Origin: Planctomycetaceae bacterium
GTDB taxonomy: Bacteria > Planctomycetota > Planctomycetia > Pirellulales > Thermoguttaceae
Direction: 5' to 3'
Length of the DNA: 13,536 bases
NCBI GenBank assembly: GCA_009783865.1
Contig: WRCR01000053.1
Location: 1 to 13,536 of the forward strand
Notes under the pieces: generated by a model
The model's database searches: none
What the model was told of the DNA's origin: nothing
What the model saw: only the letters and a program-made list of their open reading frames with translations
Translations under genes and position numbers: made by a program
Shown here: positions 1 to 9,700 of the stretch, piece by piece
Layout of the letters: every line of letters begins with the position of its first letter
Position numbering within the stretch: position 1 is the stretch's first letter

Positions 1-105
1 GAAAAAGTATCAAAAGAAGAAAAACTAAAATTGAATCTGAAGAAACATGAGGCAATACCGCTTTGGAACTATACCATTAAACCAATTTATAAAACACGGA
101 AATAA
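1..105 (+). CDS. ISAzo13-family transposase, C-terminal end (partial)
   Basis: The first 34 codons of the window read in one open frame to a TAA at 103-105; the gene begins outside the window. The visible peptide has the pattern V-S-x-E-E, then L-N-L-K-K-H, then W-N-Y-T-I-K-P near its end. This matches the C-terminus of ISAzo13 ('Rhodopirellula') DDE transposases, which typically close with an LNLxxH segment followed by EWNYTI. The usual acidic or aromatic pair before WNYTI is altered here (IPLWNYTI), so the copy may be divergent. Catalytic residues lie outside the window, so activity cannot be judged. It runs tail to tail with the ATPase gene, with 51 bases between the two stop codons and no clear terminator. 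The family call rests on recognising a short motif. Confidence 0.72.
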   Translation, partial: EKVSKEEKLKLNLKKHEAIPLWNYTIKPIYKTRK

Positions 106-156
106 TTGATTTACTGTTGCTTAGTTGAATATCCGGCGAATTTTTTCAGATATAGT

Positions 157-2931
157 TTACCAGCCGCAGTGCCAGTTTTCCAACACCTTCGCCGACACAA
201 CTTTCTCAATCTCCACAATAGCAAAAAGCAACGCCCCGCCCGCAATGACAATGAGCCAGTCCATCAAACTCAGACCCGCACTTCTGAATAGGTGGTTCAT
301 AAAAGGCAGATAAGTATAGCCCAGTTGGATCAATATCAAAATTCCACAGGATATGAACACAACTCTGTTGGTAAAAAATGACCGTAAGAAACCTTGACCG
401 AAAATCGTTTGGTGCATCCGGCGGCAAGTAAAAAGGTAAAATAACTGGCTGAACACAATCATGTTTACAGTGGCTGCCTGTGAATAAGCAAGGACAGCCT
501 CTGGACGATTCTGACAAAGGTAAAAGTGAAATATCGTGAGGATGGTTACAATACACGACACGTATCCGATGCGGAAGATGAAATATCCGCAAATCAGCGG
601 CTCTTTCGGATTACGCGGCGGTCTTTCCATCACATGCCGCTCCGCCCGCTCAAAAGCCAATGAAATCGACAACGTAACGGCTGTAACCATATTCACCCAG
701 AGAATCTGTACCGCTGTAATCGGCATCTCGAACAGAAAAATCCAGGGTACAAGAAGAAAGAGAATAATTACCGACGCTTGGGCACCATTTGTCGGAAAGA
801 TAAACAACAGTGTTTTTCTGATGTTATCATAAATCGTCCGTCCCTCTTCCACGGCAGTAACAATAGATGCGAAGTTATCATCGGTAAGCACCATTGCAGC
901 AGCATCCTTTGTAACTTCGGTTCCTTTGATGCCCATCGCCACTCCGATGTCTGCCTTTTTCAGAGCAGGTGCGTCATTGACACCGTCGCCGGTCATCGCC
1001 ACAACTTCGCCGAGTTCCTGCAACGCCTTGACCAGTTTGAGTTTATGCTCCGGGCTTGTTCTCGCAAAGATGTCACAACTCGCAACGGCTTGACGCATCT
1101 GCTCGTCATTCATTTCCTCAAGTTCCCGACCGCAGATCACTTTGGGTCTGTCGGTAAGCCCCATCTGCATGGCAATTTCTTTGGCGGTAAGCACATGGTC
1201 GCCGGTAATCATTTTTACCCGTATTCCCGCCGCTCTGCACACACGAACGGCTTCGATAGCATCCACCTTGGGCGGATCAATGATTCCCGTGATACCGGCA
1301 AATATCATCCCTTCGTTCAAATCGGCGTGATCGACGGTGGTCTTATCGCCGCTGACTTCCCGATATGCACACCCGATAAGCCGCTGTCCGTGAGATGCCG
1401 CCTCTTCAATTTTTCCTTCCCAAAAGGGAATATTCATCGGTTCTGTTCCCGTTGCGGTTAATTGGCTTCCGCAAACTTGTTTGAGTTTTTCCGGTGCGCC
1501 GTTGACAAAAATGAACCTTTTGCCCTCGACTTCAACAAGCGATACTCGGTACTTAAATTCCGAATCAAAAGGGATTTCGTTGATGACGGTTGCATCTTCA
1601 CCATCGTATCCCGCCTTTCGGGCAAGGACTTTCAGAGCCGCTTCCGTCGGGGCACCGATGGGAATCCAAACATTCTTTTCCCACGCAACATCCGAACTGT
1701 TGCACAGAAACGCCGACTGAATCAACCGCTGCAACACGGAATCGTTGTAGTCCGTCGGAGCACAACAGTCCAACTTGACTTTACCTTCCGGCGTGTAACA
1801 ACAACTCAACCCGATTTCACCTTCCGGTATGTAGCCGTTGCCCGATACGATAAAATCTCCGCCGCGCGTATAGACATTGGTGGCGGTCATTTCGTTTTTG
1901 GTGAGCGTCCCGGTTTTGTCGGAACAGATAACCGTTACCGAACCGAGTGTCTCGACCGAAGGCAACCGCCTGATGATGGCTTTCTTTCCTGCCAACCGTT
2001 GCATACCCAGCGCAAGCGTGATGGTAATAATGGCGGGAAGTCCTTCCGGTATTGCCGATACTGCTAGTCCAATGACAGCAATGATGGTTTCCGCCCATGC
2101 TATCCCTGAAACGGCGATGGCATAAATTGCCAAGACAGCGGAAGCGAACAAAATGATTATTGTCAATATCTGTCCGAATCCGTCTATCTTTATCATCAAC
2201 GGCGTGCTGGTTCCTTCCGTACCGGTGAGCATCGTATTGATTTTACCCACTTCGGTATCGACCCCGGTGGCGGTTACAACGCCGATTGCATCACCGGTTC
2301 GGACAGTTGTTCCTGCGTAAACCATTGACACTCTGTCTCCCAGACCGGTTTCCGGCTCTACCGGCTTGGTCGTTTTTGACACTGCCAATGATTCGCCGGT
2401 AAGTGAAGCCTCGTCAACTTCAAGCCGATTGACATTGAGGAGTCGCAGGTCGGCGGGCATTTTGTCGCCTGCCATGATGAAAACAATATCGCCGGGAACG
2501 AGCAGTTCCGCCAAAATACCCTTTCTTTTTCCATCTCGTATGACGGAGGCTTTCAGCGAAAGCAGATTTTTTATGCTGTCGAGTGCCTTTTGGGCTTTGC
2601 CTTCTTGGACGAATCCGATGATTGAATTGATAACGACCACGCCCAAAATGACAAACGTGTCGATCCAATACTCCGGTTTGTAGAAAGCCGCCATCAAAGA
2701 TGTTATTACTGCCGCACCGAGCAGAACATAAATCAGCGCATTGTGAAAGTGCTTGAAAAAGCGTTTAATGGGACCCTCTTTTTCGGCTTCCGGCAGTTTG
2801 TTTTTGCCGTACAGTGCTAATCTTTCGGCAGCATCTTCGTGTGAAAGTCCATTTTTACCGGTGTCTAGTGTTTGCAACGCCGCCTCAACCGCCAGCGTTT
2901 CCCAGTGGATGTCTTGGAGTTTTTTTCTCAT
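157..2931 (-). CDS. P2-type cation-transporting ATPase (Ca2+-ATPase-like)
   Basis: This is a complete 924-residue P-type ATPase, the normal length for bacterial P2 pumps. It would use ATP to move cations across the cytoplasmic membrane. In order: N-terminal cation-ATPase domain (about 1-75); M1-M2 (65-83, 88-108); actuator domain with TGES (178-181); M3-M4 (252-310) with PEGL (295-298); phosphorylation site DKTGTLT with Asp338; nucleotide-binding domain (about 345-550) with NGAPEKL (477-483); TGDHV (576-580); TGDGVNDAP (647-655); and M5-M10 (about 706-910). The M4 PEGL is typical of Ca2+ and related P2 pumps. However, the M5 segment reads TNGAQ (714-718) and M6 reads WVNMVTA (745-751), so the SERCA positions that are Glu771 and Asp800 appear to be Gln and Ala. 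The transported ion and stoichiometry are therefore uncertain. The start at 2931 keeps the full N-terminal domain; the Shine-Dalgarno is weak (GGATGAG about 10 bases upstream). No operon partner is visible. Confidence 0.95.
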   Translation of the reverse strand: MRKKLQDIHWETLAVEAALQTLDTGKNGLSHEDAAERLALYGKNKLPEAEKEGPIKRFFKHFHNALIYVLLGAAVITSLMAAFYKPEYWIDTFVILGVVVINSIIGFVQEGKAQKALDSIKNLLSLKASVIRDGKRKGILAELLVPGDIVFIMAGDKMPADLRLLNVNRLEVDEASLTGESLAVSKTTKPVEPETGLGDRVSMVYAGTTVRTGDAIGVVTATGVDTEVGKINTMLTGTEGTSTPLMIKIDGFGQILTIIILFASAVLAIYAIAVSGIAWAETIIAVIGLAVSAIPEGLPAIITITLALGMQRLAGKKAIIRRLPSVETLGSVTVICSDKTGTLTKNEMTATNVYTRGGDFIVSGNGYIPEGEIGLSCCYTPEGKVKLDCCAPTDYNDSVLQRLIQSAFLCNSSDVAWEKNVWIPIGAPTEAALKVLARKAGYDGEDATVINEIPFDSEFKYRVSLVEVEGKRFIFVNGAPEKLKQVCGSQLTATGTEPMNIPFWEGKIEEAASHGQRLIGCAYREVSGDKTTVDHADLNEGMIFAGITGIIDPPKVDAIEAVRVCRAAGIRVKMITGDHVLTAKEIAMQMGLTDRPKVICGRELEEMNDEQMRQAVASCDIFARTSPEHKLKLVKALQELGEVVAMTGDGVNDAPALKKADIGVAMGIKGTEVTKDAAAMVLTDDNFASIVTAVEEGRTIYDNIRKTLLFIFPTNGAQASVIILFLLVPWIFLFEMPITAVQILWVNMVTAVTLSISLAFERAERHVMERPPRNPKEPLICGYFIFRIGYVSCIVTILTIFHFYLCQNRPEAVLAYSQAATVNMIVFSQLFYLFTCRRMHQTIFGQGFLRSFFTNRVVFISCGILILIQLGYTYLPFMNHLFRSAGLSLMDWLIVIAGGALLFAIVEIEKVVSAKVLENWHCGW

Positions 2932-3270
2932 TGTAGTCGCTCATCCATTGTAATTGTTTATATTTGATGTACAAGAACCGAAAGCGAAAGAGGCGAACTG
3001 CAACACCCCATACACCATCGACATAAATGACTAAATGCCACCCGGTTTCTGTCAAAAGTATTGTGGTTCGTCGTCCTGTCCTGGTTTTGCCATAAATGGT
3101 TTTCCTATGAGGATAGTTAATGAAACTCGCCATAGTCATTATAACGACTTCGTTGGTAAAAACAACCGTATCTATTCCACAAAAAGCGTCATGTAGGCGT
3201 TTGCTTTTTTTGCCGATAAGGACCAGCAAGTACTTTTTCTTTTCCATTCATTTTTTTCCTTATCAGACCG
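2932..3270. other. about 340-base stretch without a convincing gene
   Basis: This interval separates the ATPase start from the insertion-sequence debris. The longest frame in it is a 120-codon minus-strand frame (3247 down to 2885) that runs 47 bases into the ATPase coding region. It is Arg/Tyr/Phe-rich in its second half and resembles no family I recognise. A GGA-containing stretch precedes its ATG, so a small real gene cannot be excluded. Otherwise I see only the weak promoter candidate and T-rich runs. The DNA may be degraded mobile-element sequence. Confidence 0.4.
3028..3055 (-). promoter_or_regulatory. candidate sigma70-like promoter upstream of the ATPase
   Basis: On the minus strand a perfect TTGACA (3050-3055) is followed after 16 bases by TAGTCA (3028-3033), a poor -10 box with three of six consensus bases. 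It would place transcription start roughly 90 bases before the ATPase ATG. Only the -35 box is persuasive, so this is a weak candidate. Confidence 0.2.
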
Positions 3271-3363
3271 ATGTCTACACATCACAACGAGTCAGAGTCA
3301 TCTCGCCGTCGTAAATCTTATTCCGACAGAGTTAAACGCCAAGCAGTTCACGATGTTCTCGTT
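3271..3363 (+). pseudogene. probable IS3-family OrfA N-terminus, truncated
   Basis: From the ATG at 3271 the frame reads about 31 residues, with R-R-R-K-S-Y-S-D-R-V-K-R-Q-A-V followed by H-D-V-L-V. Basic residues, then Y-S-[DE]-x-[FV]-K-x-x-A-V, is the usual opening of the helix-turn-helix domain of IS3 OrfA and related transposases. The similarity stops at about 3363, where the 3' end of an IS630 remnant on the other strand begins directly after a TA dinucleotide. IS630 elements insert at TA, so an insertion into this element is a reasonable reading. No clear Shine-Dalgarno precedes the ATG. The match is short and the family assignment is uncertain. Confidence 0.42.
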
Positions 3364-3364
3364 A

Positions 3365-3384
3365 GAGCGTATCAAAATTTGCTC
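3365..3384. repeat. candidate terminal end of the IS630 remnant
   Basis: This 20-base segment starts and ends with GAGC and GCTC, lies directly after a TA dinucleotide (3363-3364), and overlaps the transposase stop codon. Its position fits the outer end of an IS630 element inserted at TA. The opposite end of the element is missing, so no terminal inverted repeat pair can be shown. Confidence 0.25.
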
Positions 3385-3515
3385 TGGAGTTTTTTATTTT
3401 TAGAGTATCCAGCGTGTCTGAAGTAATTTAGACATTCTTGTGGTGAGTATCTGTCACATAATTCTCCGAATTTGTTCCAAAATTCATCTACGTCGATACC
3501 GCAGCAACGCTGGAC
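3372..3515 (-). pseudogene. IS630-family transposase, C-terminal remnant
   Basis: The last 47 residues of a minus-strand frame (stop at 3372-3374) contain D-V-D-E-F-W-N-K-F-G-E-L, then S-P-Q-E-C-L-N-Y-F-R-H-A-G-Y. IS630 transposases commonly end with an F[TS]PxEC.NYF.xAGY-type motif after the DDE catalytic core, and the spacing fits. Upstream of about 3515 (towards higher coordinates) the resemblance stops and no catalytic core is present, so only the tail survives. It is a different copy from the IS630 gene that begins at 13454. It lies against an IS3-like fragment on its 3' side and a possible gene remnant on its 5' side, so this gap is a deletion-scarred insertion site. Confidence 0.68.
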
Positions 3516-3683
3516 ATTCAGGGGTATCATCTCCAACCGGCAGTGCTTTTTGAAACGACCGGTGATGACTTTCGCAGGCATTATGCTGCCGCCATATTTC
3601 CTCAATTTACCCAAGCCGGTTGGACGATAAACGAACTGTGGTACTTTCAAAACCGAAGGTATGAAATGCCGCGACCGGTTTAA
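3516..3683 (+). pseudogene. possible C-terminal remnant of an unidentified gene
   Basis: A plus-strand frame without its own start is open from 3462 and ends at TAA 3681-3683. From about 3516 onward its translation (for example Q-P-A-V-L-F-E-T-T-G-D-D-F, then A-A-A-I-F-P-Q-F, then I-N-E-L-W-Y-F-Q-N-R-R-Y) has the balanced composition of a real globular protein. The opposite strand there reads as Lys/Arg/Cys-rich noise. Codon choice resembles that of the autotransporter. It would be the tail of a gene whose 5' part was lost when the IS630 sequence arrived, ending 34 bases before the autotransporter start. I do not recognise the family, and 55 residues are too few for a firm call. Confidence 0.3.
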
Positions 3684-3717
3684 TTTCAGGAAATGGAAAT
3701 ATTCTTTTTTTAAAAAC

Positions 3718-6700
3718 ATGAAAAAGACAACCCTTGTATTGAGTTTGGTATTGTTTCTCGCTTCCGTACTCACTTCTGCAACGCGGGCGGAGACGATTGT
3801 CATTGATGCCGACAACTCAAACGATTACAAACTGGACACAGAGAAGACCTTCGAAGTCAAAACCGAAAAGGAATCCTGGACCTTGTCAGGCGCGGTCAGC
3901 GGCGAAAGTGCATTGACCAAAGCCGGCAGAGGTACGCTGACGCTCAGTAATCCCGGCAATCAACTTGCAGGCGGTATCAAAATCGAAGGCCCGGATTCGT
4001 CTTCGCCTTTTGATACACCCGGCTGGAGTGCTTCCGGCAAACTTATTCTGCAACGGTGGAGTTCCGTCGATACAAAAAGTTCCGTAAAAGGTAATACCTC
4101 CGCATTGGAAATTCTCGATGGCGACCTGATTATCGGTGAAGCGGCAACGGGTACGCTCACCATCGGACATTTTGCCAAGGTCACCGCGAGTCAAGGATTG
4201 ATTCTTGGAAATCAGAAGAACGGCTCTGGAACAATCGAACTTTCCGGTAATGACGCTTCGTTGATTATCGGAGAGGCATTGAATCCCCACAACGAATGGA
4301 TTATAGGCAACTTCGGTACCGGTGAACTGAAAATCGGAACTGGCGGAGCAACAAAAAAAGGAGCCGTTGCGGCTGTTCATGGTTTTATGACCATCGGCAA
4401 AGAACTCTCCGGTAAAGGAACCGTTACCGTTGACGGAGTCGGAACCGACGGAGACCCCTCGATACTGAATATTCTCGGATATGATATTGCCAATCCTGAT
4501 TATGGACTGGTCATCGGCAATGAGGGAGAAGGAACGCTGAATATAACAAAAGGAGGCAGCGTCACATCAGAGTATGGGATTTTAATCGGAAATTCCGCCA
4601 ATACGAAATCGGGGGCGGTTTCCATCGATGCCGAGTCCGCTTTGCTCAGTAAAACATTGGTCGAAATAGGAGCATCGGGTATTGTCAGCGGTACAGGAAC
4701 AATCACTGCGCAAACGATTCGTATCTTGAACGGCGGTACGATTTCCAGCGGCGACCTTACAGGAAAAGTCGGCACATTGAATTTTACTGCCGATAACTTC
4801 GAGTTTATCGGCGGGATTCTTAAAGTCGACATCGGACTCGAAAACACCTCCGATACACTTGCGGTTGATGGTAACATCCAATTCGGACCGGGTGATAAAA
4901 TCGTTGATTTTTCTGGACTTCAATCTGACGGTACATACAAGTTGATTACGGCAACTGGAACTTTTGCCGGTGCTGACGATTTTCAGTTTCTTCTCAATGG
5001 TGAATCCCTAGTTGGAACACGGGCTGACGCAGCAGTGATTACCGGTTCGATTGTAGGGGATGCGTACCAAGTTGAAATCACCGGAACGCCGGACAATATG
5101 GTACTGACTTGGGATAACCGCGCTGCATCGACCGAATGGAATCTTACGGACAAAAACTGGCTTGATTCCGCCGGTCAGTCGCAGCAGTTTTTCGACGGCG
5201 ATTCGGTGACTTTTCGTGACACGAATCAAGAGATTAAACTCACCGGCACCAGCAAGACGGTCGCTATGATGACGGTTGCAGGCGATGCAGCGAATACCGC
5301 TTTCGACGGTGATTTGACTATCAGCAGCACACTGACGAATCTTACGGACGACGCTTTGAAAACGGGAAAACTCCACAAGAGCGGGAACGGTACGCTGACG
5401 CTGTATGGCAAGAACGAGATAACTCGCGGTACCGAGTTGTCCGGCGGAACGATTGTCGTTGCTAACGATGAGGCACTCGGAAAATTTATGTTGACACTCG
5501 ACGACCAAGCGAATTCCGCAGGAACGGTGAACGTCATCGGCAATGCAACTGTCAAATCCCGCATTTCTAAAAAAGATGAAGAAGCCAAAACGCCGCCGGA
5601 AGAACTGATGCCGCGAAAGATTCAAAACCGTTTCGCTGTCGCCAACGATACGAAACTGATTTTTGACATCACCGATTATTCACTGACCATAGACGGCGTG
5701 TTGAATACTGATAAGACATTAACCGAGTTCAGCAAAGGCGGAGCGATTCACTTAGCAGAAACAGGGACCTTCGAGGTAGTAGGATGGAATCCCGGCACGG
5801 ATGACCCGGCGGCAAAGCGCGAGTTTGTCATCAGCGGTAATACCGCCGACCTCGGCGGCGGTGTCTATGCGGAACATGCCGTCGTTGATGCTCCGATTAC
5901 GTTCAAAACGAACAACGGTTTTCGCGGCGGCGGCGTTTATGCGACATCGGCGGCATTCAAAGACAACGTCACCTTCGACAGTAACACAGCGTTGGAAGGA
6001 GCCGGTGTTTATGCCGAAACGATTCTGTTCGGCGATAATACCGTCTTCAAAATGAACAGCGGTCAAATGGGCGGCGGTATCTGGGCACACGCGGCAGCAT
6101 TCGGAGACCATACTACCTTTACGAGCAACTCCGGTCAGCAGGGCGGAGCCGCTTATGCTGATGAATTAACATTTGGAAATTACACGACCTTTTCGTCCAA
6201 CACCGCACAGTGGGGAAGCATCGCCTTTGCGCAGACGGTCAAGTTCGGCAATCACACGACTTTGTCCGGTAACAACGCTCAATTTGGCGGCGGCATTTAC
6301 GGCAAGGCACCGGGCAGTTCGGCATCGTTTATGGACCACGGCAGTTTCACCGGCGGTTCGGCTCAAACCGGTTCGGTAGTGTTTGCCGATAGCGCGGCTT
6401 TCGGGGCGCACATGACTTTTTCCGGCAATATGTCCAACGGCGAAGGCGGTGTATTGAAGGTCATCGACGCTTCACTGCGCGGCAATACGGCTTTTTCCGG
6501 CAACTCCGCCGAATGGGCAGGCGGCGCAATTCACGGGCAAAACATTATCCTGAACGCCGATATTGCCGGCGACATCGTGTTCTCCGGTAATGAGATGGGG
6601 AAAGATGTTAAAGTTCCGAATTCGATTTTCCTTACTGAAGACGGTAAGATTGAATTGCTAGGCGGCGGGCATTTTTACTTCGATGATGCTATAACTATCG

Positions 6701-9700
6701 ATACAACTTACGGCGGACGTTCCCTGTCAAAAGATGGAACCGGCTTCGTTCAATTTGCGGGAACCAATCTCCTCAATCCGGACAATAAAACCGGCGGCGG
6801 CGTGTCTATCAACGAAGGCATCTTCCGATTGGTGAAGACACCGGGAGCCGCACCGACTGACCCGGCAACCGAAGCAAGTTTTACAACCGGCGGCAAAGAT
6901 GGTGAACTCTTCAACGTCGGTCAATTCGGAACCGTAGCCGGAAGCGGTAAAATCACTTCGTCGAATGGATTTTTGATTCAAGGAACTTTAAGTCCCGATG
7001 ACGACCGCTTTGCCGCACCGACCGATGTTGGAAAACTGACGGCATTGCGAAGCCGAACCGTTGTCGCCGAAGATAAACTCGCCGGAACCTTGTCGCTGAC
7101 CGGTGATGTTACGCTGCAAGTTGCAACGCTTCATATCGATGCGGATAGCGGCAACAAGTCGGACAAAATTATCGTTGCAGGAAACGTCACTCATCTGGGA
7201 AAAAGCATGGTTGACATCGGTAATTGGGAAAACGGTACATTTCAAATAATGACCGCCGATGCCGGACTGGATGCGGCGCAGTTCAATCTTTTGGAAAACG
7301 GGGAGGATTTGTATTACCGGCATCACGCCGCACTCAATGGAGACGGCACGACTCTGGAGTTGGTATTAACGTCTGACAATCTGACGTTGAACTGGGCAGG
7401 AACGGAATCAAACGTTTGGGACATCAAAACCGGCAACTGGCTGGCAAACGGTCAAGCGGAACGTTTTATAAAAGACGACAATGTGGTTTTCGGTGAGGGA
7501 CTATCCGGCATTCTTGTAGCGGAAAATGTTCGTGTTGATACAATGTCGGTCACCGGCGGTGTTTATCGCTTTTCGGGAGAACGAATTCGCGGAAACACCC
7601 TTGTTCTGACGGAAAATGCCGAAGCGGGTTTTGCAAACACACTGGATTTGGCGGCAATCCAAATCACCGACAATGCGGCAATGCGGCTGCTTGACGGTTT
7701 TGCATTCACCGAAAAAGGACACAAAACGATTGACATTGCAGGCAGCGGTACACTCCTTTTCGGCAATGAACAGACGATGCTCTTCGGCGGCACCGTGACA
7801 GGAAGCGGCGGCAGTGTCAAGAAAGTGAGCCCCGGCAAATTGACACTGACTGGCGACAGCAGTTATACAGGCACTTTTTTCCACGACAGTGGTAATGTTA
7901 TTCTTTCGGGTATATGGGGCGGTGACTTTGCTGCCGGGACGCAAGCAGAATCGTTGATAGTTAAAAAAGCGAAAGCCGAACCGGCACCCGCTCCGGCACC
8001 GCTTGAACCGGAAATCAAAGGAACCTTGTCGGTTCAAGGAAATGTTCAACTTATCGACACATTGAAACTGAACAACCTCCGATTGGACGGCGGAACGGTA
8101 ACCTTCGATGTCCGAGCCGTCGGTGATAACGGAAAAATTACTCTTTCAGGCACAGTGACAGAGACAACCGCAAGTCAACTCAACATCGGTGCTTGGACGA
8201 ACAAGGCGGGAACCTTTGATTTAATTATCGGCACAACCATTGATGCTTCGGCTTTCAATGCTCCGACAGTCGGCGGTATGCTTCTCGATAATGGACGGCA
8301 AACGCTGACGCTGCAAAACAGCGGCAATACATTGCAGGCGGTCTTGACCGACGCGGACAGTATCGAACTCATTTGGAGCGGCGCAGTAAATGTTTGGAAC
8401 ACCACTGCTTCCGCTTGGGGCGCAGAGAAATTTGCTCACGGCGACTCGGTTATATTCGATGCTGTCGGCAGTGCGAACAACAATATCACGGTCGGCGGCG
8501 ACGTGATGGTCGCGGGAATGATAGTCAACGGCGATTATTCATTTACGGGCAGCAGTATCACGGGTGCGGCTGCCTCCGGTAAAAATCTTGCGGCACCGGG
8601 AACGGGCAAGTTGGACATACAAAGCGGTACAACTACGCTGAACACGCTTCTGACTTTTGAAAGCGGCATAGAAATTCAAGTCGGTGCGAAAGCCATTCTC
8701 GGAGACGAAGGAGTATTCGACAGTGCCTTAAAAGTCGATGTCAAACGTGACAAAGATACAGGGCAAACCGGTCTTCTCGTCATTGACCGCTCGAAAGATT
8801 ACACGCTGGACAATGTGTTCAGCGGTGACGGAAATGTCGAAAAAACCGGAGTCGGCAACTTGACGATTGCCGCCTTGAATACCGGCAAGGGGCTGTTCAC
8901 TCAATCGCAAGGCGAGGTACGAATTCTTGGAGACGCAACTTGGGGCGGCGATTACGTACAAAAATCCGGCGCAACACTTGTCGGTGAAGACGGTGCCAAG
9001 ATACAGGGAAACATGACGATTTCCGGTATCGTCGAAGCGAATGGTTCAATCTTTTTCGGCAAGGAAGCGACAGATACCGCCCCGCCGAAAATTGTCGTCT
9101 TCGATGGCGCAACCTTGAAATTCGGGCTTGATTCGAGCGGCGTTCAATCGGATAGAATCGTCGTACTCGGCGATGCAAAATTCGGGAACGAAAAGAATAC
9201 CGTTGTTCTTGATGCTTGGGTTGATGGAACATTCGCTCTGATGTGGACCGGGATGCTGGATGATATTACAGGCAAATTCAACGATATTATCTTTACTGAT
9301 GGTGCTTTGTCGCCGCGTCAACAAGCGTACCTTGAAAAGTTCGATACGACACTGCTGCTGCACACAACGGCGAAGAATATGTACCTGACGTGGAATGTTG
9401 ATGACGGTGTGTGGGACTACGAAGCGGCAAACTGGCAAGGCAGTGAAGACGGCAGAGTCATCGCCAACGACCATGCGATTTTTACCGGCGGTCATTCGGG
9501 AACCGTCGATGTTCAAGATAGCGGCGTTCAAACTTCCGGTATGTCGGTTCAAGGCGGTCATTATGTCTTCACCGGCGGCGGAATTTCCGGGACACAAAAA
9601 GTTTCGCCTGATTTTCAAGCAGATGGCATCTTGAGAATTTCCGGCAGCGGCACCGTCGCAGAGTTTTTCAACGCCTTGAATTTTTCCGAAGGTATCATTT

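Noticed and set aside
106..156. Possible bidirectional terminator between the transposase tail and the ATPase stop
   Set aside because: I found no stem longer than a few base pairs followed by a T-run on either strand.
778..2067. Long plus-strand frames opposite the ATPase (778-1461 and 1462-2067)
   Set aside because: They are antisense to the conserved P-type ATPase motifs and are rich in Phe, Arg and His without domain features, so they are shadows.
2885..3247. Minus-strand 120-codon frame overlapping the ATPase start
   Set aside because: It overlaps the ATPase coding region by 47 bases, resembles no family, and its second half is biased in composition. It is kept only as a remark in the gene-free stretch.
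3661..3717. Upstream in-frame ATG for the autotransporter at 3661
   Set aside because: It would add 19 charged and aromatic residues before the signal peptide and overlap the preceding frame's stop. The ATG at 3718 gives a standard signal peptide.
3516..3815. N-terminal part of the minus-strand frame that contains the IS630 tail
   Set aside because: It is Lys/Arg/Cys-rich and shows no transposase similarity, and from 3718 it is antisense to the autotransporter signal peptide. Only the last 47 residues are supported.
5827..6540. CRISPR-like regular spacing
   Set aside because: The 72-base period is in frame with the coding sequence, the units are diverged and have no repeat/spacer structure. 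It is a protein repeat.
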